A DNA stretch of 24,206 bases from Paramacrobiotus richtersi (GCA_034698045.1 JAQGAU010000759.1:1-24206), one strand, 5' to 3'; numbered from the stretch's first letter, positions 1 to 10,602 are shown. Program-made: numbers and translations. Notes: generated by a model from the letters alone, not told the origin.

Positions 1-806
1 GGTTTCAATCCTTTGACACAACAACCGGATTCTTCAACAGCAATACCAACACAGGCGGACAGTTCTTCGATACAACAGCTTCCGGTTTCTTCAACGCTAT
101 TACCGGCTCTACATCGGGAAACTGGGAAACGACAACTTCCAGTTTCGCGAACACCGGTTTTCCGTCGTTTGATACGTCAACGGGCGTACCATTCTTCCCA
201 ACTACCGCGCCTTTAGGAGAAGTGACTACGGGTTTCAGTAATGTTCCCGTTTCCGGCGGAAGTGGATCATCCTTTGGGGATACTTTTGCTACGACACCGT
301 TCTCCAGTAATGTCGATACCTGGACTTCGGCAGCGAATAACGTCAATAACTTCATCGCTGAATCGACAACCTTTGCTCCGATGAACAACAACAACAACTT
401 TAATAATTTCGAGACGACAACGTTTTCTTCCCAAAACAATAACAACAATTTCAATGTCGAAACGACAACATTCACTCCGCTAAATAACAACAACAATTTC
501 AATGTTGAATCGACAACATTTGCTCAGCTCAACAATAACAATAATTTCAACGTTGAATCAACGACATTTGCCTCGATGAACAACAACAACAATTTCAATG
601 CTGAAACGACATTTGCTCCTGTGAACAACAATAACAATTTCAATCTGGAGACAACAACATTTGCTCCAATGAATACGGACTGGACAACGGCTAATGCGTT
701 CCTGACGCAGGATTTATCCGGGACCATGTTTAGCTCGCAAGCGGGTTTCGTTCAGAACGGCGGTTTCGACGCGACAACACAAGCTTTCGTTGTGCAGCAG
801 TCGTAA
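1..806 (+). CDS. Thr/Phe/Asn-rich repeat protein, C-terminal part (5' end outside window)
   Basis: The reading frame is open from position 3 and stops with TAA at 804-806, so this is the end of a larger gene or its last exon. The composition is strongly biased: Thr, Ser, Phe, Asn and Gly, almost no Lys, Arg or Cys. The first third has degenerate motifs of the type F-D/E-T-T-T/S. The middle (360-675) is a tandem array of a 16-residue unit, roughly E-T-T-T-F-A-P-x-N5-F-N-V. The C-terminus is non-repetitive and ends F-V-V-Q-Q-S. No catalytic domain or membrane segment is visible. Thr-rich, Asn-rich low-complexity sequence is typical of secreted mucin-like, cuticular or adhesive proteins, and also of prion-like Asn-rich proteins; without the N-terminus (signal peptide or not) I cannot choose. 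The opposite-strand open frame at 5-502 is a by-product of the repeat. Confidence 0.8.
   Translation, partial: FQSFDTTTGFFNSNTNTGGQFFDTTASGFFNAITGSTSGNWETTTSSFANTGFPSFDTSTGVPFFPTTAPLGEVTTGFSNVPVSGGSGSSFGDTFATTPFSSNVDTWTSAANNVNNFIAESTTFAPMNNNNNFNNFETTTFSSQNNNNNFNVETTTFTPLNNNNNFNVESTTFAQLNNNNNFNVESTTFASMNNNNNFNAETTFAPVNNNNNFNLETTTFAPMNTDWTTANAFLTQDLSGTMFSSQAGFVQNGGFDATTQAFVVQQS
360..675 (+). repeat. Coding 45-51-bp tandem repeat (E-T-T-T-F...N5-F-N)
   Basis: Six full units and one partial unit, in frame, inside the Thr/Asn-rich protein. Each unit has an E-[TS]-T-T-F block, two or three variable residues, exactly five Asn, then F-N-x. Asn codons mix AAC and AAT between units, so the array is not a fresh trinucleotide expansion. 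One unit has lost a Thr (E-T-T-F) and the first has an extra N-F. Confidence 0.85.
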
Positions 807-937
807 GGGAGTTGCCAGCTTTTTGGTTTTTCGCTATTGTGATGGTACAGTGTATGTGGCTCAATAGTAGGTGATTGTGCGAGAGTTTCTTTTGTTGTGT
901 TTGGAGAATTTTTATAGCTGTATTTCATAAGGTGCTC

Positions 938-943
938 AATAAA
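938..943 (+). promoter_or_regulatory. Poly(A) signal AATAAA for the repeat-protein gene
   Basis: A canonical AATAAA lies 132 nt after the stop at 804-806, a normal 3'UTR length for a compact animal genome. It is the first such hexamer downstream of the stop. Confidence 0.6.
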
Positions 944-2560
944 GATTGGCTGGATACAAGCTGGCATGTTCAGCGACCAGTGTATGCTACTGTACTGAAA
1001 TTGTACAACGAATTTTTGGAATCAAGGTTAAAACTGTCCGGATTCTCCACGCTGTACATGTATGCAGCAGCATTTTAACGGCTAGTATGTACCGGTATCC
1101 TGTGCATATTTAGCCGTGTTTTGTCAATATTCTGCTGCTTTTTCCCAGTATATTCCGCTTGTGTTCTACTTTGTGCTCGTACTCCATAATTTTGTTTTGA
1201 GATACACCGCATCTAGAGTACAGGCTGAATACTGGAAGAACACCTGAAAATCTCGGGCGGAATGAAGCGCTTCAAGCGAATACGTATACATAGGTACGGA
1301 ATTCCGTCAATGCCCCTTACAGCAGAACACACCGCAGTACTTTTTATACAGTAATCGTTCTGTGTTTTTGCGCGTACAGTATTCTAACCGTATCCTGGCA
1401 GTTCCTGCAGCAGGATTCCTGCTTGTACGTATTATTCCCGTATTCCGTTTATATTATGCGATATTTTATTTTTTTTCTCCTTAGCTTATGTTTTATATTT
1501 TACCGCGGACTACAAGCTATCTCTTGCACTGATTCACCTGTAGCTTGCAGTCGCGGGTGTATTACTTGTTACTGACTTCTAATAAGTCTTTATTGGGCAC
1601 GAATAACGAATGTCTCCGAAATTTCACTCCGGAACAAATATCTGTGGTTTGAAAAGTTGTGGAACGAAATGCACCACAGAGACCTTCGTCCTGACTCCTG
1701 GGGCTGTGTTTTGAGGGGCGATGTGTTGGGACACGTCATTCATTATCTGGTCTCTTCCGGAAAATAACTGTTTTAACAACAGCTGCATGAAAAGAGAAAG
1801 TTCACGGAAGCGGAAAACTTAGCAATACATCCCACATTCCAGTTACTGAAAAAAAGTTCGAAATAAATTTTCATGGCGATTTGTGAGACCTGAGTTGTTC
1901 GCAGACATGGTGGAGCAAATTTAACATACACAGGGATACGCGGAGGCTTTAACTAGTGATTCGTTGCAATGTATCTAATTACCGGTAATCCGCACAAATT
2001 ACCTGAGCACGCTGTGAGCGACAGACAGGTTCGGAAGTTTTGGTTAGTCATACCTACTCTGTAATTTCTGGAGGTTTTTCTCCAGCGGCAAATCCACTCG
2101 TTATAGAACGTTTGTCGCATTAACTGTTATTAAAAAAGATCATAAATCAGAAGTGGCAGCGGATCTTGCCATAATTTACAACCATATCCTCTCCCGCTTG
2201 ACAGAATTTAATTACTTCCGAAAAACAATTCTAATGACTTGCAAGTTGTCGGTTATGGTTATACGTAGCATACTAGCAGGTAAAGGCTTTCCAGCTATGG
2301 ATTTCCCGGAGCAATTTCGACAAGGAAGTTGATTACACAACAAAGCAACTAACGAAAGGCATCCTGAAACCTGTATGGCTGGTGATTATGTACGTAAACA
2401 CCTTGCGGCAACATTTCCTTGGTCATATAAGCCGTAATTCAGACAGCAAGCCATACTGCTACGATTGTCAGTTGTCAAGCAAGTGCGAATTCTGAGCAAT
2501 AAAGTACTGATTTTGCAATACCTGCACAACTTTCTGCTGCTGTAGTTGAACATCGGAAAA
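944..2560. other. Intergenic, no supported gene
   Basis: No open frame with family features on either strand. Between about 1080 and 1460 the DNA is rich in short words around GTATTCC and its complement. One 17-nt word (1151-1167) recurs with a single mismatch at 18004-18020, in an intron of EGFR copy A, so a degenerate dispersed repeat may be present. The rest looks like unstructured spacer. Confidence 0.5.
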
Positions 2561-2743
2561 ATGTTAGGCAAACTTTATTTGCTTCTAATGGCGGTCATTG
2601 CCTGCTTGTTATTCAACAGTGGAACCCATGGCATAATAAAGAGTCCTCGTTCAGGATTGAACCCCTCCAATCCGCTGACCCCGATTAGGAATGGAACTTC
2701 AACTGCCAGTGGCAACAAAACCGTCACTGCGCCAGCCCCGTAG
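2561..2743 (+). CDS. Possible small secreted peptide, 60 aa
   Basis: ATG at 2561 in a favourable AAAAATG context, stop TAG at 2741-2743. Residues 1-24 look like a signal peptide: a Lys at position 4, a Leu/Met/Ala/Cys-rich core (L-L-L-M-A-V-I-A-C-L-L) and a small-residue cleavage region ending T-H-G. The remaining 36 residues are basic and Pro/Ser/Thr/Asn-rich, with two N-x-[ST] sequons and no cysteines, and end A-P-A-P. I recognise no family. The opposite strand is also open here, and I see no clear poly(A) signal nearby, so this could be a chance frame or an exon of something larger. Confidence 0.3.
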   Translation: MLGKLYLLLMAVIACLLFNSGTHGIIKSPRSGLNPSNPLTPIRNGTSTASGNKTVTAPAP

Positions 2744-3272
2744 CAGCGATTAATAGCACGGCTCGAGAGATGATGCATCACTAAAGTTCACTGAGAGTTC
2801 GTTGGATGCTGACACGCTGTTCAAAAACCATACAACAGTACATCAGCTTCATATCCGGTTGTCCGCCACGGTTTACCCATTTACCTGATGATGACCAGCT
2901 ATTATACCGGTCGTCCACAGTCCGCAGATTTTCCTTTATTATACTTACATTGTTGTGTTTCTTCACATCTAGCAAAGTCTGCTAACACTTGAACTTCATA
3001 ATTAAGGCTGGTGACCTGTTGTTTTCGTATGTTTTGCTGGAAAAGTTTCGTGTGCGCGGTCTGAACGATATACAATATGCGGTATTGTTTTTGATAGTCA
3101 AAGCGCTAACGTAGTTGATTGTGAAAAACGATTTCTGCACGCGCAGCATCTGACTGTTGCGCAATTTTGAAGAAACCAAAAAAAACACACACGCAGTGAC
3201 ACGCTTGTACCACACATATCGCTTTGAACCAATTAGTTTGAAACTTGCATTAAAAAAGCATCTTATATATGA
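2744..3272. other. Intergenic spacer, nothing recognised
   Basis: Short open frames exist on both strands, but none has a recognisable domain, signal peptide or splice-supported continuation. Older, unrecognisable LINE sequence could lie just upstream of 3273. Confidence 0.5.
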
Positions 3273-3963
3273 GGATCTTGGGTGTTCCCACTTCTTGATT
3301 ACTGTTCAGTTGTTTGTGAACCGGTATCAAAAATGTGCCGCGCTAAGCTTGAAAAGTGTATCCATAAGTTTGTCAAAAGCGTAAGACTTGGTAGCGCAGA
3401 ATCCGACTATCATGGAAGGCTATCGGAATTAAATTGGGACTGTGTAGAAATCAGGCGGGTGAAAAAATCGCTTGCGGTATTGTACAAGTTGCATTTTCGC
3501 ATACTTCCTCTTGGTGTACTTTTTGTGTTACCTTATGCGCCATCGGTTTCTGCTGTCGAGTGTATTGCAGGGAACACTCGCTCACTGGATCGCCTGCTGC
3601 GCCATCCGCATCCTCTGAAACCGGCCCCTACGACCGCCTGTGGAACAACCGTTCCCTGCTCTGATGGATGTACTGGAGTCGACTGACTGAGCTGTGGAAT
3701 GAACTGGAATTGCCCTCTACCGCTTACAGAACACTAAGCGCCTTCCGGAACGCGTTGGATAGCATAGTCTGGACAGAACTATCAAGGACAAAAAAACATT
3801 TGCTTTTGTTGTAACTTCCGCAAACATCTTCTTGCATATTCTCTATGTAGTAATCGTTTCATTTATTCTTGGATTTTTGGATATTTCAAGTATGCTGTCT
3901 GTTGCTCTAAGGGGGCCAGCCCCGTTGCAAAGGACAATAAACCCCTTTATTATTATTATTATA
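3273..3963 (+). mobile_element. 5'-truncated non-LTR retrotransposon (LINE), reverse-transcriptase C-terminus and 3' tail
   Basis: The frame from 3273 to 3686 encodes the end of a CR1/jockey-type reverse transcriptase. It has the L-x-Y-C-S-V-V block, an L-E-K-x-x-x-K-F-V segment, R-L-S-E-L-x-W, then R-R-V-K-K-S-L-A-V-L-Y-K, then N-T-R-S. The typical terminal block (L-W-N-E-L, followed by L-S-A-F-R-N-A-L-D) continues in another frame at 3689-3811 and stops at 3812. A frameshift and in-frame stops (3684-3686, and 3270-3272 just upstream) therefore make this a dead copy. The non-coding tail ends in a GGGGGCCAGCCCCGTTGCAA segment and an (ATT)n-like run at about 3948-3962, as expected at a LINE 3' end. 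The RT palm and the endonuclease are absent (5' truncation). Confidence 0.75.
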
Positions 3964-4318
3964 GTATGCAATTTTCGTGGTATGTATAAAGACAATGTCA
4001 TGCAGCATGCTCCAGCACCGATGCAAACCATAGACCAAACCGAAGAACAACGGTCATGTTATTTTCATTAGCATTTGGCAATAATAAAGAGAAATAGTGT
4101 TCGGTATTCCTTATTGAACATATGTGACCGGCAATAAAGTCCCCCCGGACTTTTTTGCCGAGCCCCCCTTGTAACCATCGCCAAAACCGTAACCCTCGCG
4201 CATACTTGGTGACAGAACAGACCTATGACGTAAACCTGAAAATCCTGGCGATCCAAGACCCGCCACCAAGCGCTACCACCGCAATCATTGTGACCAGTTC
4301 CCGAAATAAACATTATCG
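3964..4318. other. Spacer with a short relative of the adjacent foldback motif
   Basis: No gene. At about 4126-4150 the words CCGGCAATAAAGTCC and CCCGGACTT resemble the CCGGCAATTAGGTCC motif inside the foldback element at 4319-4607. AAGTCC and GGACTT also form a short perfect hairpin at 4138-4153. This may be a fragment of a related element. Confidence 0.35.
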
Positions 4319-4607
4319 ACACGACAGCTAGTGGTGTTAGCTTTAGCCTTTAGGGAGTCCATTGCCGGGATCCGTTAAGAAGGGAGGACATAATTGCCGG
4401 TGGTGTTTCGGGCGCTGTAGCCAGAGGGGACTTAATTGCCGGCGGGGTCTGGGTAGTGTGGGTAGTGGGACATAATACACCCAGACATCGCCGGCAATTA
4501 GGTCCCCTCTGGCTACAGCGCCCGAAACACCACCGGCAATTATGTCCTCCCTTCTTAACGGATCCCGGCACTTGACTCCCTAAAGCTAACGCCACTAGCT
4601 GTCGTGT
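4319..4607. mobile_element. 289-bp foldback / palindromic element (MITE-like)
   Basis: Two inverted arms, 4319-4454 and 4479-4607, pair almost completely around a 24-nt loop. By eye there are about six mismatches over 129 paired positions, plus one 7-nt length difference near 4345. The outer ends read ACACGACAGCTAGTGG and its complement. Inside, a CCGGCAATTA-type motif occurs several times. There is no coding capacity; the long minus-strand open frame here is a by-product. I could not see a convincing target-site duplication. Arms this similar suggest a young insertion or gene conversion. Confidence 0.8.
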
Positions 4608-5794
4608 TCATAGAAATTCAGCCTGGTAATGTCCAGCCGACTTGGCAAAGGTCCCATGAGGCTAATTTGGACAAGTTTTTTATTTGTTGTTTACATGTTC
4701 AGCGAAGCTGCATCGATTACGTATAATTACAAGAGTTCTGTCTCCTTGCAACGGGGCATTGCCACCTTTACGCAGAGGACATCACGACATTTGTGAAGAA
4801 GAAAAACAAACAACATACACACACAGAACGGGACCGCAGGTGAATAAAAAGACAGTTTATTCTGTAGATAACAATAAACAAATAACAGACAAAAGCAGCG
4901 ACAAAAAAACGACAACAGTTTAGTGTATACACAAGTCAACATTGCAGTGTGTTTTAACGTAATCAAGTTCGATCCGTTTCACACTGCAGAGTGCAATCCG
5001 GAAAGTCATAAAAGAACTGTACTTCTATAGGCAGGCTGATCGTTCATTTCAAAAAGGGGCTCTCCTATCCACAAGTAAGTCATGGACTGGGAGAAGAGCA
5101 ACTCCACAAAGAAACGTCCAAAGAGTAATAGAATATCATAAACCAAATAAGTATCACCTAATAAATATCCGAAAACACTCGGCCTGCGGTCACGAGCTGA
5201 AAACTGCAGCCAGCCGGCAATTCTAAGCTTACAAGGGAAAAGTTCTGGAAACGCTTATATTAATACATACTGTAGTGACCCCATGACCTCTAAAAAATAT
5301 TTCTGGCTGTTTTCAAGCAGCAGTGCCCCTTGGGTGTAAATCTGTATTGTAGTTTATACAGTACAATGTATGTACATATATAACCGTAAACGACTGCACG
5401 GTGGCGGGCCAAGTTTCTTTTAATCACATACTATTAAGCTCATTCAACAACACAAGAAGCACTTCAGTTAAACAATCCTGAAGACTTGGACAGTTTCTCG
5501 AACATTTTCTCGGTTTTTTGGAGTCCTGTTATAGGACTCATATATATTTTGATAATTATGATTTAAACGGTATTTGTTATAAAACAGTATAATACTGGCT
5601 ACCGGAAAAACTTGGTGCGACTCAGTTTCTGTCCATTTCGATATTGCTGATCGTGCTGAAACGGTTTAGAAGTAAAGGTTTCTGATTTTAATTGGAGGAG
5701 CTTGAAAGCACCAGACTAAAACGAACTCCGCCAGCCGTACCGTCGTGCAGTATGCGTAACATTATATACCGTATATGTATACATTGTAAATAGA
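4608..5794. other. Gene-poor spacer
   Basis: AT-rich, with no coding signal. It includes the LINE-like tail described separately. A sequence resembling a tRNA B box at about 4968 has no matching A box or cloverleaf. Confidence 0.5.
4708..4790 (-). mobile_element. Possible second LINE 3' tail, reverse orientation
   Basis: Read on the minus strand, this stretch has a TAAAGG.GGCAATGCCCCGTTGCAA segment followed by an AT-rich end. That closely parallels the terminal GGGGGCCAGCCCCGTTGCAA plus ATT tail of the LINE at 3903-3962. It looks like the 3' end of a related but different element, pointing the other way. No coding part is recognisable upstream of it. Confidence 0.4.
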
Positions 5795-5949
5795 TTGCCC
5801 CCAAGGGGCGCAGCTGCCTCACAGCAGCAGAAATATGTTTTTAGAGATCATGGGTTAGTTATGTGGCTACATACGCGTTGTGAGAGTGTTTTTGAATATG
5901 GGGCTTGGGATTGTTGCCTTGTTCGTGTCAACAAAGTAAGAACACGAGT

Positions 5950-6030
5950 GAGCATGTACGTACATAAGTGCGTAAGTCCGTGACAGCGTACGTAAGTAGG
6001 ATACCTAAGTGCGTAAGTACGCAAATGCAG
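5950..6030. repeat. Degenerate CGTAAGTG-type short tandem repeat
   Basis: Several imperfect copies of an 8-nt word (variants of GCGTAAGT, ACGTAAGT, CTAAGTGC) in about 80 nt. No other meaning seen. Confidence 0.45.
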
Positions 6031-6766
6031 TCAAAAAAATAAAACAAGATATGCCGTAAAGGATACTGCTGCTCCTGCTCCTTGGTGTGCAGTAATTACG
6101 AGCACATTTTTCTAGTTCAATGGTCACTCCAACCCAGTACGCGCACCTGAACGCTGCTCAAAGTTTTGGCTTGCATTGTCAGCAGAACAGCAGTCATAAT
6201 TTTGGTCCCCCCAAGGGCTCAAGGTTCAATGTTTTCTTGCATTGCGGAATTTGATGCGTTAACTTAAGAATGACCCGTAGCGTTTAGTTTGATCTTTGCG
6301 CGATTAGTGGAATCATGGCGATTCTGTGATACTTGTGGGGTTTAATCGCATGTTTTAACGTATCACACAATACTTGGGTACATTTTTAAAAGTTAACTTT
6401 TTTTCAATCACGACATTTGTCCAACGCCTGGCTCACAATCAGTTCGTTAACGGATGTATTTGAATGTCCGTAGCGCAGAAATGCATCCATGTTGATTGTG
6501 CTAATGCGCAGAGGTTATATGGTGACCTTTGACAAGTTTTATCGCAATATCTGCTGTAATCCTTAGTGTAAGTTAGCAGCAAAACCAGAAATAAAACGCA
6601 TTACAGCGATGAAATTTGAACACATCAGAGAGCATAATTGTGAAATCAAATGGAAAAAGTGCGGCACAGCGATGTAATCCTGAATACAGCAGTAAAACCA
6701 CAGCCGCAGCCATGAAAAAGTAGCACCTCGAACGGGTACGCACAATGCGTTCTGCGAGCGGTAAAT
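6031..6766. other. Spacer, no gene seen
   Basis: No coding or RNA-gene signal on either strand. Overlapping minus-strand open frames near 6563-6796 are hydrophobic by composition but have no family features. Confidence 0.45.
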
Positions 6767-6905
6767 GTACGGCAAAATAGCCAACCATCTATGCAACGCG
6801 CGCAGTGCGGCAAAGCTGCCAACCAGCTACTTTAGCTTAGACTACGGCAAAGTATCCAACCAGTTACTGTGACCTTTAAAATACACACTGCGGCAGAATA
6901 GCTTT
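6767..6905. repeat. Degenerate ~35-bp tandem repeat
   Basis: Three recognisable copies of a CGGCAAAnTnnCCAACCAnnTA unit start near 6770, 6809 and 6844, with a fourth weaker copy (CGGCAGAATAGC) near 6891. Function unknown. Confidence 0.55.
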
Positions 6906-8859
6906 GGCAAATTTTGTGGATTTCAATTTGTTTAAAACTTTTTATAATTTAAACAAGAGTAATGTTCCTGCCGTGGTAATCTTTAACGCTAGCAATGTCA
7001 TAACCCCTGGTCCCCTTGCCATTAAAGTTTTGCTTTTTATTTAAGCAACAGTGCTGGTATTAGTTTAAAACGATCCTTATGTACCAATGCGTTTTTAGTG
7101 CAAGTTCAAAAGAATCGATTCTAAACCGTACTTTCGGTACATAGGAGTCAACAATACAGAGGTGGTAACATGAGGCAAAACAAATGGAGACAAGCTATAC
7201 ATATTTCAGCAAACTGAAAAGCGAAACTATCCGCTCGCAAGGGGATGACACCATGAAATCCTGGAACTTCGAACAGCGCTCCAGTCCAAGCTGATAACAT
7301 CTCTGGCCGGCAGTCATATCACATATCTCCCCAGACGTGTCTCCCTGTAAACTGTTTTCAGGACTGTTTTAGCAGCTAGGGGACGTGTTTACCGACGGAC
7401 ATAGCTTTTTTTCCGAGAAAGGTGATCCGGGAAGGGTATTACCGCGTGTCCGCGAGGACACTGTTCCCGAAGGGACCTTTTTTGCCAGTGAGTACACGAC
7501 GCGTGACATATGCGACTAATGGAGCACTCCAAGTCGGATTACCTTCGCTGTTGTGTACAGTACGCGTGCCGTTGCAACAACGCCGCACACCAAATGCCGC
7601 AAGTGAATGCTTTTCACGGTATAACATGTTGGCACAATGCTGTAACAGAATCCGAGTTGGGCATCGGGCGAGACTGTTAGCTCATTTGGTGATCGATGTA
7701 TCTGGGGCATGACAGCCGGGACAAGTTGGCTCTCCAGGAATTAAGTGGCGGTGCGCCCGCGTGAAAACACCGGACGCTCCACCGCTGGTTATTCGAGAAC
7801 GTGTTTGTCATCTCCTGTTCAGTTTGAACGTGTAGAGGCAAGTTTACATAAAAGGAAATACCATAGTTTGATCAATAATTCAAATCTCTATAGTGTTTGC
7901 AAAAACTCTAGCTTTCAACTCGATTGGACTCGATTGGTCAACATTTCGATCTAGTCTGCTACTCAAAACACCCAGAATGAGGCGACTCGAATTACAGCAA
8001 CTTGAGTTAAGCTTCCAGAGCCAGCCGATCAACTTCAGTCTTCCGAGTCGACTTCCTGACAAGACGACCTGAGAAAAGAATCGACATGGAACTACGACAG
8101 GTATAGCTGACGCAAAAAATGAAAGGAAATTAATCAATGAACAGCTAACTGCATATATGGTCTTGCGTTCAGATCAAGTGGGCTTGATATCACTTGCGCT
8201 TTAATCAACTTTGAAAAACGTCAGGAGAAGATTTTGTTATAATCGTTCAAAGACGCGGACCAGATCTAGAACTTAGTGGTACATTTTTGCTTTAAACTTT
8301 TGAATTAAGTATCAAATGGAGTTCCCAGAAACCGCGAACAAAAAAATTATCACCATTTCACAGTTCAGCAATGTCAACAAGAAAGCAATGCTATCGATGA
8401 GTTGTTTTATGCTGATAATATTCGCCAGATCCGACCAAAAAAGAAACCGGAAAAAATACAAGAAGGCAAAGAAAATCATTTACTCTCGTCAGTCGCCATG
8501 CATGCGACTTTTTGGCTGACTCGGCGACTTGACCCGGCTAGGTAGTCGTTTCAGTTGAAATAAACTCCGCCTCAAAAGTCAGTGATTCGGTCAGGGTTTT
8601 GGAGCCAAATTTGCAATAAGTCGAGTTAATGGCTCGCCTCAGTCGATTTGACCGAGCCGTGGGCACATTTTGCGGTATTCCCGTTCATATAGCTTTGGTA
8701 GCTGCTTTTATGCCACAGTCTTGTTTAGTGTTCGGTAACTAGAACCTGAGTACTTTCATATTTTTCCATTCGAATACCTATAGTTACACTCTGCAGTGAG
8801 CAGAGCGAGCGTGGTAGCTTATCGAATAAGTGAAGGATTGTATACAGTGGGATACTGCA
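6906..8859. other. Spacer upstream of the GR-like gene
   Basis: No supported gene. A GC-richer stretch at about 7380-7760 is open in one plus frame (7422-7712) but lacks an ATG near its start and any family features. Two clusters of GACTCG/CGAGTC-type words (about 7912-8075 and 8490-8670) stand out and may be remnants of one repeat. The last 150 nt should hold the promoter of the receptor gene, but I can point to no core element. Confidence 0.4.
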
Positions 8860-10536
8860 ATGGCAGAAGCGTACGTAGCTGAAAGTTTTCCAAATAGGAT
8901 AACTCCCATTTTTAGATTTCTATACAACACCATCGGTATGAACGTTGGCATCTCCTCTGGTACGAAAAAGCGACTGGCTGAACGCGCTGTTCATTATACC
9001 ATCAGACTTCTCGTCATTTCTGCTGCACTAACTTCATCAATCATCCATATTAACTATGTAGTAGTGCTTTCGCGGGAAAAGGGAAAACGGGTTTCGCTAA
9101 AAGATTTGGCATCTACAGCCGCGTTATGGATCGTACCGATTCGCTCGCCGGTCATCATCTTGGCTTTCTTGTGGCCCAAAAGTGGTGCCCACTTTGTGAC
9201 AGATACCAAGAAGCTTCTGACCTTTACATTCGAACATGGAAACATAGCTGTTAAGGAACTAGGAAAATGCTGTGGTCCCCAGTACGTTCTTTCTGCAGTG
9301 ATGTTTGGTATGATCGCTTATCTTTTTTGGGATCTCTCTACTTTCTTGTTTCATGATGACATCAAAATCGATCTGCAATATTTGACGAATGAGCTGAGTC
9401 CGGCGATGATGGCTATTGGAATTAAATTCTTGGGCTGGGAACGGACACTTTTCTGGTTCGCTACTTATTATCCGGGGCTCGTTTATATTTTCATGATTCA
9501 AGTGACCTTATTTTATTCTCTGGTTCTCATGAAGAAGGCTTTGGAAGTGCTCCACGACCAGCTAGACGCGGTCGACGCGGACCAGGAAATGTCGACAATT
9601 TGTCAACGACTCAAATCCGTTAGCGATTTTCACATCATTCTGTTTGATTTTTCTAAAGAGCTGAACAAAATCTTTGCCGCAAGTACAGGGTGGGCGCTTC
9701 TGTTCGATTCAGTAATTGCTGCAGTGTACTTATTTGACGCTAACCTGCTAGACGAGCAGCCGAATTATCCCAACCTCCCCGCTGTTGGGCTTTGGTGCAT
9801 CATTTTGGTTTTCCCAATTCTCCCAGCCTTAGGCATCGAGGACAAGGTATGTTAAGAGATAAGACACCTGTGCATATTTATACATCTGCTCTACCCAGAT
9901 CACGTTATGCTCTAACAGCGCGGTAAAATTTCTGTTGATAACAAGCAATCACGGAATGCCGGATCGCAGGATTCAGTAACCGAGTTTGGCAGCATCATAG
10001 AATTCACTGCAGTAGTGTAAAGAGCATTCCAGCGGATATCACTGGTAATGTGAGTGGCATGCTTACTTAGATACCGGTTGTTTACTTGCAGGAAAACTCG
10101 TTTGGAGAAGTGGTCCATCAATTACCACATAAATTACGGCGAAGGATGCTTGGAACATTCCAGGTAGGGCACACGGCATACTGAGACATTATTTTTGCGA
10201 TACCCCACGTCTTCTCTACCTCGTTCAATGACCTGCCTAGTTTCAAGCACTTATTGATTTAACAGGAAAAGGAAGAATTGAAATTGTTAATGGATGAAAT
10301 CCATCAGAATTGCTCCACATTCCGATTGCATCTTAAAGCGGGAGGTGTAATTGTAAACCAAGCACTTCTTTTTAAGGTAACACACTGAATGTGTTTCCAT
10401 TCTAACACAGTAATGAAATCGCTTTTTCTGTTTTTGGCAGGTAATAGCAACACTGGGCACGGTTGTACTCCTATCAAGCGAACTACTGCAAGACAAAACC
10501 GTTACAGCGAAAGCATGTAACTGCTCGTGTTCATGA
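8860..10536 (+). CDS. Gustatory-receptor-like seven-transmembrane protein, 4 exons, 421 aa
   Basis: Exons 8860-9846, 10092-10163, 10266-10376 and 10441-10536; all three introns are phase 0 with GT...AG ends. The start is the first ATG (CAATGG context); the frame is open slightly upstream, but only from a GTG. Hydrophobic segments fit seven membrane passes: about residues 45-72, 90-112, 148-170, 194-228, 280-302, 306-326 and the final one, which starts at the end of exon 3 and fills exon 4. The N-terminus (I-T-P-I-F-R-F-L-Y, then G) resembles the P-x-x-x-L-x-x-x-G start of insect Grs, and the end of exon 3 (A-G-G-V-I-V-N-Q-A-L-L-F) resembles their TM7 entry. The strict T-Y-x5-Q-F motif is not intact. 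Length and clustered 3' phase-0 introns are family-typical. By family it would be a ligand-gated chemosensory channel with a cytoplasmic N-terminus; the ligand is unknown. Confidence 0.8.
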
Positions 10537-10596
10537 TCAGAGCATTGAATGCGGATAACGGGCCATAGTCCTTGTACTTCGTTGTACATTGGTTTC

Positions 10597-10602
10597 ATTA
10601 AA
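10597..10602 (+). promoter_or_regulatory. Poly(A) signal ATTAAA for the GR-like gene
   Basis: The common variant ATTAAA lies 61 nt after the TGA at 10534-10536. No AATAAA is nearer. Confidence 0.5.

Noticed and set aside
5-502. Long minus-strand open frame rich in L-L-L-L-F and V-V-V
   Set aside because: It is the reverse complement of the Asn/Thr repeat array; the plus frame has the better composition, stop and poly(A) signal.
4960-5040. tRNA-like B box (GTTCGATCC)
   Set aside because: No A box at the right distance and no cloverleaf arms.
7422-7712. 96-codon plus-strand frame in a GC-richer stretch
   Set aside because: No ATG near its start, open on several frames at once, no family resemblance.
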